A stretch of 27,722 nucleotides of DNA from Rhodobacteraceae bacterium UBA1943 (GTDB taxonomy: Bacteria > Pseudomonadota > Alphaproteobacteria > Rhodobacterales > Rhodobacteraceae), in NCBI GenBank assembly GCA_002336845.1, contig DDEX01000053.1:65800-93521 (forward strand), given 5' to 3'. This document shows, piece after piece, positions 15,433 to 21,437 of the stretch. Numbering within the stretch: the first letter of the stretch is position 1; every line of letters starts with the position of its first letter. Under the pieces are notes generated by a model, which ran no database searches, was not told the DNA's origin, and saw nothing but the letters and a program-made list of their open reading frames with translations. Position numbers and translations under genes: made by a program.

Positions 15433-16530
15433 ATGTACATCTGGGAGCAAGAGGACTGGCCAAGGCTGACCTGGCAGGATGGCAGCATTGCCGCGCCTCT
15501 GGCTGCAGTCCGCCACGAGCAAGGGCGATTGATCGGCCGGATGGAGGCGCTGGGCTTCAAGCTGCGTGAAGAGGCGGTCCTGCAAACGCTGACGCAGGAC
15601 GTCGTCAAGACAAGCGAGATCGAGGGCGAAGATCTGGACGCCACACAGGTGCGGTCATCGCTCGCCCGGCGGCTCGGCATCGACATCGGCGCCCTGCCCC
15701 CGACCGATCGCAATGTGGAAGGCATCGTCGAGGTGATGCTGGACGCGACGCGGAACTTTCAGGCCCCGCTCACGAAGGAACGCCTCTTCGGCTGGCATGC
15801 GGCTTTGTTCCCCACCGGGCGCAGCGGCATGACAAAGATCATCGTCGGAAACTGGCGCGATGACAGCACCGGCCCGATGCAGGTGGTGTCTGGGCCCTAT
15901 GGCCGGGAGAAGGTTCACTACTCCGCCCCCCCCGCACTGCGGGTCGCGGCGGAGATGGAAGCCTTCCTCACATGGTTCAACGCGCCCTTGGCCACCGATC
16001 CGGTGATCAAGGCAGCGCTGGCGCATCTGTGGTTCGTAACGATCCACCCTTTCGAGGACGGCAACGGCCGTCTCGCTCGCGCCATCGCCGACCTGGCGCT
16101 TGCCCGGTCGGAGGGGAGCTCGCAGCGGTTCTACAGCATGTCCGCGCAGATCAGGACCGAGCGGAACGCCTACTACGACCAGCTCGAGCGCTCCCAGAAG
16201 GGTGGCACGGACATCACTGCATGGATTCTTTGGTTCCTCGACTGCCTCGGCCGTGCGATTCACGGTGCCGACGGTGTCTTGGCGGCGGTCGTCGCCAAGG
16301 GGCAGTTCTGGGAACGCGCTGCGGCGCTGGCGCTGAACGAACGCCAGATCAAGGTGCTGAACCGGCTGCTCGACGGATTCGAGGGCAAGATGACCTCCTC
16401 GAAGTGGGCAGTGATCGCCAAGTGCTCGCAGGACACCGCGAACCGTGACATCGCGGCGTTGCTCGAGCTCGAGCTGCTGCGGAAGGGCGAAGGCGGCGGG
16501 CGCAGCACGCACTATGAGTTGGTGCTGTAG
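15433..16530 (+). CDS. Fic-domain AMP-transferase with N-terminal inhibitory motif and C-terminal winged helix
   Basis: This 365-aa enzyme is expected to transfer AMP from ATP to hydroxyl groups of target proteins. The N-terminal DUF4172-like domain begins YIWEQEDWPRLTW. The inhibitory motif (S/T)xxxE(G/N) is seen as TSEIEG (residues 60-65) and should keep the enzyme off by obstructing ATP binding. The Fic core motif HPFEDGNGR starts at His205. The C-terminus (about 315-360, SSKWAVIAKCSQDTANRDIAAL) is a winged-helix DNA-binding module. Starting at ATG 15433 reproduces the family's usual first residues; earlier TTG/ATG codons add an atypical 18-residue leader lying inside the repeat cluster. 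It appears intact and monocistronic. Confidence 0.93.
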   Translation: MYIWEQEDWPRLTWQDGSIAAPLAAVRHEQGRLIGRMEALGFKLREEAVLQTLTQDVVKTSEIEGEDLDATQVRSSLARRLGIDIGALPPTDRNVEGIVEVMLDATRNFQAPLTKERLFGWHAALFPTGRSGMTKIIVGNWRDDSTGPMQVVSGPYGREKVHYSAPPALRVAAEMEAFLTWFNAPLATDPVIKAALAHLWFVTIHPFEDGNGRLARAIADLALARSEGSSQRFYSMSAQIRTERNAYYDQLERSQKGGTDITAWILWFLDCLGRAIHGADGVLAAVVAKGQFWERAAALALNERQIKVLNRLLDGFEGKMTSSKWAVIAKCSQDTANRDIAALLELELLRKGEGGGRSTHYELVL

Positions 16531-16546
16531 GACTTTGGCAACACCC

Positions 16547-16581
16547 TTGTCCGCGTGTTCATCTTTGCTTATCTTGAATAC
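16547..16581 (+). promoter_or_regulatory. promoter and operator of the parDE pair
   Basis: TTGTCC (16547-16552), a 17-nt spacer and TATCTT (16570-16575) look like a sigma-70 promoter. GTGTTCA (16555-16561) and TGAATAC (16575-16581) form an imperfect inverted repeat (6 of 7) around the -10 region, where ParD-type antitoxins usually bind. Confidence 0.45.
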
Positions 16582-16599
16582 AGACAGACGGAGGCCAGC

Positions 16600-16854
16600 A
16601 TGTCCCAGACCACGACGATGACTGTCCGTATCAGCGGTGCGCTGAGCGAGTTTGTGGCTTCGAACGTGGGCGAGAACGGTGCCTACGAGAACATCAGCGA
16701 ATACGTCCGCGACCTGATCCGGCGCGACAAGGAGCGGGCCGAGGCTGAAGCCTTCAACCGGCTGAAGGCAGAATTGACCCGTGCATTTGCGGCGCCGGAG
16801 GAAAGCTATCGCCCGTTGACCGCCGCCGAGGTGATCGCCCGGAACCGGGGCTGA
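16600..16854 (+). CDS. parD: ParD-family antitoxin
   Basis: This 84-aa ribbon-helix-helix antitoxin begins with a DNA-binding strand TMTVRISGALSEFV, followed by helices ENISEYVRDLIRRDKERAEAE characteristic of ParD/CC2985-type proteins. The C-terminal 30 residues (RAFAAPEESYRPLTAAEVIARNR) are expected to wrap around the toxin. The ATG at 16600 has GGAGG upstream; an earlier in-frame start overlaps the promoter. The toxin gene begins four bases after its stop. Confidence 0.92.
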   Translation: MSQTTTMTVRISGALSEFVASNVGENGAYENISEYVRDLIRRDKERAEAEAFNRLKAELTRAFAAPEESYRPLTAAEVIARNRG

Positions 16855-16858
16855 CATT

Positions 16859-17170
16859 GTGGCCGTCCGCGTCCAGGAGGCCGCATCGCTGCGGCTTGAC
16901 GAAATCTACCGATACTCGCGTGACCGCTGGGGCGCTGAACAGGCTGATCGGTACATCATCGACCTCTTCGCGGCGTTCGACCACATCCAAAGCCACGGCG
17001 TCGCGTCGCGCCCCATCCCGGCCGAGTTCGGGGTGGAGGGCTTCTACTTCCGGCACGCGCATCATTTCGTGTACTGGCGGCGTCTGTCGAATGGGGACGT
17101 CGGCATCGTGACGATCCTGCACGAGCGGATGCATCAGATGGATCGGTTTCGGGAGGATGTTCCCAGGTGA
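16859..17170 (+). CDS. parE: ParE/RelE-superfamily toxin
   Basis: This 103-aa protein starts with GTG. The order of elements matches ParE: helix AASLRLDEIYRYSRDRWGAEQADRYIIDLFAAF, then strands with FYFRHAHHFVYWRRL and VGIVTILHERMHQMDRF. ParE toxins poison DNA gyrase and are neutralised by ParD. Length and motif order are complete, so the toxin is probably active. It is co-transcribed with parD. Confidence 0.92.
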   Translation: MAVRVQEAASLRLDEIYRYSRDRWGAEQADRYIIDLFAAFDHIQSHGVASRPIPAEFGVEGFYFRHAHHFVYWRRLSNGDVGIVTILHERMHQMDRFREDVPR

Positions 17171-17268
17171 TGCGGGCCAACCTGAGCGATCATGTTTCCC
17201 GGCGAATGTAGAGGGACACCAATAACTGCAGTAAACCGGAAGAGGCTGGGGGAACCCGGAAGAACGTG

Positions 17269-17442
17269 GAAAAGCCCAATGAAACAAGGAGTTTCAGGGG
17301 CGTGGCGGGCATTATAAGCCGGTGGGTGACGTGTCCTGCAGTAACCGTTCAAAACACCCTGAACGGGCTATTGAAGGCGATGTGCAGGATTTTGCGGAAC
17401 TGGAGTGGCTATGCCGAAAAGCCCAATAAAATAAGGATTTTC
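17269..17442. repeat. pair of 27-bp imperfect direct repeats in the parE-dam gap
   Basis: Copies at 17269-17295 and 17416-17442 begin GAAAAGCCCAAT and match at 24 of 27 positions; their starts are 147 bp apart. A further short repeat, CTGCAGTAA, precedes each (near 17226 and 17336). They lie in a 435-bp convergent gap with no supportable gene. They could be remnants of a recombination site or a duplicated regulatory element. Confidence 0.5.
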
Positions 17443-17480
17443 GAAGCTGAAATGCCCGTTATCGCTTCCGGCCCAGCGAT

Positions 17481-17597
17481 CGGAACATGCAAATCGCGTT
17501 GCATGTTCCGTTTGCCATTTGCATGTTAGGTTATGGCACTGAAATCAAACATATATTCTGAGGCGGCACGCCCTTCCATAGCAAGCCGAACATGCAA
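17481..17597. repeat. palindrome and iterated GAACATGCAA motifs before the dam 3' end
   Basis: CGGAACATGCAA-ATCGCG-TTGCATGTTCCG (17481-17510) is a perfect 12-bp inverted repeat. TTGCATGTT recurs exactly 20 bp later (17519-17527) and GAACATGCAA again at 17588-17597. The palindrome may double as a bidirectional terminator for the convergent genes, but the iteration suggests protein binding. Confidence 0.55.
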
Positions 17598-17605
17598 CTG
17601 ATTTT

Positions 17606-18415
17606 TCAGGCAGCGAAGGCAAAGTTGCTGATGATCAACTCGGATCGGGGGCTGCGCGCGTCGTTCGATTTGCTGATCGTATAGCTGGTCTGAACCGGCA
17701 TCAGGTGGAAGCGGCTGAAGGTGGCGCGCACCTCGGGCAGGTCGTTCAGCGACAGGAGGAATCGCCCCTCAATCCCCGCCATCTGGTCGGCCATTGCCGA
17801 GAAGTCCGCGCGGCTGAACATGCTCGGCCCGTAGTCGCCTTCGTTACCCCAGTATGGCGGGTCCACATAGAACAGCGTGTCAGCGCCATCATAGCGCCGC
17901 ACGAGATCCCGCCAGTCCAGGCACTCGATCACCACGCCAGAAAGGCGCGTGTGCAGATCCTCGAGCATCGGTTCCAGCGTCGATAGGTTGAACCGACTGG
18001 GGCGATCCCTTGAAACCCCGAAATTGCGGCCACTGACCTTTCCACCGAATGCGGTGCGTTGCAGGTAAAGAAAGCGCGCTGCGCGTTCGAGGTCGGTCAG
18101 CGTTTCCGGGTTGGTTGCAACCAAGCGCTCGAATTCGGCACGGGTGGTCAGGCCGAATTTCAGAACGTCCAGAAACTGGACGTAATGCCGCTGGAGGAGC
18201 CGGAACAGGTTCGAGATGTCGCGCGACAGATCATTAATGACCTCGCAGCGCGGCCGGGTCGAGCGACGCAAGAAGATGCCCCCCATGCCAACAAACGGCT
18301 CGGCGTAGGTGCTGCATGGCACGGCGTCGATGATCGCGCAGATGCGCTTGGCGAGGTTTCGTTTGCCGCCCAGCCATGGGGCGACAGGCTGCACGGGGGT
18401 GACCGCTGAGAGCAT
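17606..18415 (-). CDS. phage-type N6-adenine DNA methyltransferase (D12 class)
   Basis: This 269-aa enzyme methylates adenine in DNA using S-adenosylmethionine. Motif X is seen as PWLGGKRNLAKRI (about 13-25), the SAM-binding motif I as AEPFVGMGGIF (about 38-48), NDLSRD at 61-66 and the catalytic motif IV DPPY at 185-188. The C-terminal RSELIISNF is typical of Dam-like enzymes. The order X-I-TRD-IV is that of the D12/alpha group. ATG 18415 is used because AGGA lies six bases upstream; that site sits in the arm of a hairpin. It is the third leftward gene after the repressor and zinc-ribbon genes. The recognition sequence cannot be predicted reliably. Confidence 0.92.
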   Translation of the reverse strand: MLSAVTPVQPVAPWLGGKRNLAKRICAIIDAVPCSTYAEPFVGMGGIFLRRSTRPRCEVINDLSRDISNLFRLLQRHYVQFLDVLKFGLTTRAEFERLVATNPETLTDLERAARFLYLQRTAFGGKVSGRNFGVSRDRPSRFNLSTLEPMLEDLHTRLSGVVIECLDWRDLVRRYDGADTLFYVDPPYWGNEGDYGPSMFSRADFSAMADQMAGIEGRFLLSLNDLPEVRATFSRFHLMPVQTSYTISKSNDARSPRSELIISNFAFAA

Positions 18416-18418
18416 GAA

Positions 18419-18448
18419 CCATCCTGTCAATTTGAGGTGACAGGATGG
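18419..18448 (-). promoter_or_regulatory. hairpin covering the methylase ribosome-binding site
   Basis: CCATCCTGTCA (18419-18429) and TGACAGGATGG (18438-18448) form a perfect 11-bp inverted repeat with an 8-nt spacer. In the mRNA (minus strand) the AGGA Shine-Dalgarno sequence lies in the 3' arm, six bases before the start codon. The structure would hide it. Alternatively the repeat is a DNA operator. Confidence 0.55.
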
Positions 18449-18493
18449 AACATATCAGGAACGATACCGTTTTTCCCAGTATCAGGTTGCCAA

Positions 18494-18823
18494 TTATTTC
18501 GAGGGGCGGGTGAACAAGACCAACAAGCCGAGAATGATGTCCCCAACAACCCAAAGACCAAGGATCATTGTTACCCCGATCCCGGTTCCGATCTGCGCGC
18601 CCGCCAGTTCTGCTCCCTGCAAGCCCTCTTGGGTCTTCATCGCGGCGTTGGTGCCACCAAAGAGCCATACTACCATCAGAATGTTGAAAAGGATGAACGT
18701 CCATTTGAACAGCTTCCCAAACAGGCCGCGCTTCGGCTTGCGAAGCGGGTGACCGCAGCTGGGACAGTCGAATGCCTTGTCAGAAACGTCTTTGCCACAG
18801 GACGGGCACGGAATAGTCGCCAT
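18494..18823 (-). CDS. zinc-ribbon protein with two membrane segments
   Basis: This 109-aa protein begins with a double CxxC zinc ribbon (Cys6, Cys9, Cys20, Cys23). A basic stretch KPKRG follows, then a hydrophobic helix at about 40-57 (FKWTFILFNILMVVWLF) and another at about 80-104 (MILGLWVVGDIILGLLVLF). It is probably an inner-membrane protein with a cytoplasmic zinc finger. Similar small proteins occur in phages and genomic islands without known function. AAGAAGG precedes ATG 18823. It lies between the repressor and methylase genes on the same strand. Confidence 0.8.
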   Translation of the reverse strand: MATIPCPSCGKDVSDKAFDCPSCGHPLRKPKRGLFGKLFKWTFILFNILMVVWLFGGTNAAMKTQEGLQGAELAGAQIGTGIGVTMILGLWVVGDIILGLLVLFTRPSK

Positions 18824-18860
18824 CAAATACCTTCTTCTCTTTCAGTTATTTGGGTCATAG

Positions 18861-19601
18861 TTACAGCGTCGCCATCACACATCGCACCCGGCCGACCACG
18901 CGGATGTCGGCAAGTGCCTCGCCGAAGACGACGTCGGGCGGATAGGCTGGATTGTCTGACAGGATTGTGATCGAGGTGATCTGGCCGCGATCATTCCTGC
19001 CCGACGGCAGCAGGCGCTTCACATATGAGGCCCCGCAGCGGTTGAAGGCATAGACGCCCTCTCGTTCCAATTGCATTTCAGGCAAGTGCACCAGCACAAG
19101 GCAACCATCCGGGATCGCCGGTGCCATGCTGTCGCCTTTCACGCGGACCAGCACCGCCAGATCGCCGTTGATCTGGTTACGGGACAGCCAGCGCCGCGAG
19201 AATGCGAGCGCCTCTGCTTCGCCGCCCTCGACAGGTTCGAGACCGGGGCCAGCCGAGACGCTCAAATCCATGCGACGGATCATCGCAAACTCTTCGCCGT
19301 CGAATCGGAAATCTCCATGGGCAGGCATTGAGCTGTCTGGAGGCTCTATCCGACCGTGCCTGCCCGAGAAGCCTGGGATTTCGGCGTGGAGCATCTCGCC
19401 GGTTCCGTGCAGTAGCCAATCGGAGCTTACGCGGTAACGATCTGAAATCTTTATAAGAAAATTCTTCGACGGTGTACGGCTGTCGTTCTCGATCAACGAA
19501 ACGGCAGCCCTCGAAACTCCCAGCATTTGCGCAAGAGCATCCTGCGAGAGGCCATTCGCCTCCCTGAACAATGCCAGCCGTTTTCCGGGACTGTCGCCCA
19601 T
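18861..19601 (-). CDS. LexA/CI-like phage repressor (XRE HTH plus S24 peptidase)
   Basis: This 246-aa repressor has an N-terminal XRE helix-turn-helix (about 5-65: LSQDALAQMLGVSRAAVSLIE) and a C-terminal S24 self-cleavage domain (about 115-245). The Ala-Gly cleavage site is at 117-118 (VSAGPG), catalytic Ser158 lies in KGDSMAP and Lys195 in SYVKRLL. RecA-stimulated self-cleavage during the SOS response is expected, as in lambda CI. It is transcribed away from the Cro/AIPR gene, with a pair of palindromic operators between them. The protein looks complete, so the switch is probably still functional although the prophage is defective. Confidence 0.94.
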   Translation of the reverse strand: MGDSPGKRLALFREANGLSQDALAQMLGVSRAAVSLIENDSRTPSKNFLIKISDRYRVSSDWLLHGTGEMLHAEIPGFSGRHGRIEPPDSSMPAHGDFRFDGEEFAMIRRMDLSVSAGPGLEPVEGGEAEALAFSRRWLSRNQINGDLAVLVRVKGDSMAPAIPDGCLVLVHLPEMQLEREGVYAFNRCGASYVKRLLPSGRNDRGQITSITILSDNPAYPPDVVFGEALADIRVVGRVRCVMATL

Positions 19602-19618
19602 GCGGAAAAGATTTCCTA

Positions 19619-19662
19619 TTGACGGCTACATAATGTAGCAGATACATGTTACATAGTGTAGC
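19619..19662 (+). promoter_or_regulatory. operator pair and rightward promoter between cI and the cro/AIPR gene
   Basis: The perfect palindrome GCTACAT-A-ATGTAGC lies at 19625-19639, and a related site GTTACAT-A-GTGTAGC lies 23 bp later at 19648-19662. TTGACG (19619-19624), a 17-nt spacer and ATACAT (19642-19647) form a plausible rightward promoter. The first operator fills the spacer, so bound repressor would block it. Confidence 0.7.
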
Positions 19663-19690
19663 GTCGTAACGGCTACAGCATGAGGAACAC

Positions 19691-21136
19691 ATGTCACGAA
19701 AACCGCCAGAATTCCAGCCCGGCGCGATCCTGCATGAAGTTATTGTCGGCGCGTTCCGTGCGCGCGGCCTGACTTTCGAAGGATGGTGCAAGGAAAACGG
19801 TCTTACGACCACGAACGGCCGCAATGCCAAGACCAACAAGGGCATCCAGAAGACCATCAAGGACGAACCTGAACTCTTCTTCCCCTACAACAACGGGCTG
19901 TCGGCCACCGCCGATGCCGTTTCGTGCGTGCGGACGGATGACGGGCTGGCGGTTGCGTCGATCAGCAACCTCCAGATCGTCAACGGCGCCCAGACAACCG
20001 GGTCGATCCACGCCGGGCTGAAGTCAGCAAAGGAACAGCTCCCGCAAGTCTTCGTGCAGATGAAACTGACCGTCGTTCCTCCCGACAGGTCTGAGGACAT
20101 CGTGCCGAAGATCTCGGAATACGCGAACACCCAGAACAAGGTGAACGCTGCCGATTTCTTCTCGAACCATCCCTTCCACATCCGGATGGAACAGTTTTCG
20201 CGCAGCGTTCTCTTTCCGGCGCGCGCTGGCGAGCGTCACGATACCAAGTGGTTCTACGAGCGTTCGCGCGGGCAGTTCATCAATGCCCGTGCCAAACTGA
20301 CACCAGCCCAGCTGAAGAAGTTCGATCTGGAGTTCCCGAAAACGCAGCTCTTCAGCAAGACCGATCTCGCCAAGTTCGAGTTCTCGGCGGCCGGCCAGCC
20401 GCACATCGTTTCGCGCGGGGCCCAGAAGAACTTCGCCGAATTTGCCAAGGACATCGGTGAATCATGGTCGAAGAGCGACGCCAAGTATGACGAGCTCTGG
20501 TACAAGCGGCTTGTCTCGAAGGCGATCGTGTTTCGCTGGCTCGAGACCGAGGTTCCGAAGCAGCCGTGGTACGAGGGCGGCTATCGCGCCAACATCGTCA
20601 CCTACTCTATGGCCAAGGTGTTTCACGATGCCAACGGCGAGAAGCAGGTCCTCGACCTCGACGCGATCTGGAGACGGCAGTCTGTTCCGGAGGCCCTCCA
20701 GCGCGCTCTGCTTCTGGCCGCAGCAGAGGCACATGACGTCATCACCCACCCTCCCGCAGGTGTCCGGAACATGTCGGAATGGGCAAAGCAGCAGGCCTGC
20801 TGGAACGGGATGAAGGGTCGGACGCTGAACTATGGCGATGACTTCGAGACCTGCCTGACCCTCGTGGATACCGCCAAGGCGGCAAAGCGCGACGAGAAGG
20901 CAAAGAAGGCAATGACCGAGGGCATAAATGCCCAGGCGGAGGTCGTGACCTTGGGTGCCGAATTCTGGAGCGGAGTCTTGGCTTGGGGGCGCGAGAGGAA
21001 ACGCCTGACGCCGAAGGACATGCAGATCCTCGAAGTCTGCGCATCCATGCCGCGCCGGATTCCCTCGGACCTGCAGGCACGCCATGCGCTTGATGTGCTC
21101 GGGCGCGTGAGAGATCAGGGGTTCGGCGAGTCCTAG
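19691..21136 (+). CDS. chimera: Cro-like N-terminus fused to AIPR abortive-infection protein
   Basis: This is a 481-aa open frame. The first 46 residues (GAILHEVIVGAFRARGLTFE and on) resemble the short Cro-like proteins found opposite CI in Rhodobacterales prophages. From about residue 47 the sequence switches to the conserved AIPR core: NKGIQKTIKDEPELFFPYNNG (47-69), IVNGAQTTGSI (96-106), ISEYANTQNKVNAADFFSN and a long C-terminal region. Full-length AIPR proteins have about 150-200 residues before this core, and those are missing here. AIPR proteins are linked to abortive phage infection; their mechanism is not settled. GAGGA precedes the ATG. Its promoter is controlled by the CI operators. 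The fusion joint is near 19826. Whether the chimera is active is unknown. Confidence 0.8.
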   Translation: MSRKPPEFQPGAILHEVIVGAFRARGLTFEGWCKENGLTTTNGRNAKTNKGIQKTIKDEPELFFPYNNGLSATADAVSCVRTDDGLAVASISNLQIVNGAQTTGSIHAGLKSAKEQLPQVFVQMKLTVVPPDRSEDIVPKISEYANTQNKVNAADFFSNHPFHIRMEQFSRSVLFPARAGERHDTKWFYERSRGQFINARAKLTPAQLKKFDLEFPKTQLFSKTDLAKFEFSAAGQPHIVSRGAQKNFAEFAKDIGESWSKSDAKYDELWYKRLVSKAIVFRWLETEVPKQPWYEGGYRANIVTYSMAKVFHDANGEKQVLDLDAIWRRQSVPEALQRALLLAAAEAHDVITHPPAGVRNMSEWAKQQACWNGMKGRTLNYGDDFETCLTLVDTAKAAKRDEKAKKAMTEGINAQAEVVTLGAEFWSGVLAWGRERKRLTPKDMQILEVCASMPRRIPSDLQARHALDVLGRVRDQGFGES

Positions 21137-21226
21137 ACTCCCCCCCTCCTCTGGTTCCTCCCCGGCCCTGAACGTATGCGGGGGGGCGCAGCGCGGCATT
21201 TCGCTAGCGATATGGATTCTCACCGG

Positions 21227-21389
21227 GGAAGCCACCCGGAAGCCACCTGCCTGTCGATCCTGCAAAAAGCGACTCATTATCAAAGGCTTGTGGAATCACG
21301 ACCTTGGCGCGCTGGATTCTTTCGGGGAAACCAGGGAATCCACTTCCGGGGAAGCCACCTTGGCCAGAATCCATCCAGCGGAATCCACC
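21227..21389. repeat. cluster of degenerate GGAAKCCACC repeats
   Basis: In the 300-bp gap between AIPR and the giant helicase, the 10-mer GGAA(G/T)CCACC or near variants occur at 21227, 21238, 21335, 21350 and 21380, with weaker copies at 21292, 21326 and 21366. The spacing is irregular. The gap carries no supportable gene. Confidence 0.5.
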
Positions 21390-21437
21390 CTTTTCGATCC
21401 GTGATGGATAGGCCAAGGCCACGCCTGATCACGAACA

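Noticed and set aside
21227..21389. CRISPR-like array
   Set aside because: The repeats are only about 10 bp, degenerate and irregularly spaced, with no uniform spacers and no cas genes.
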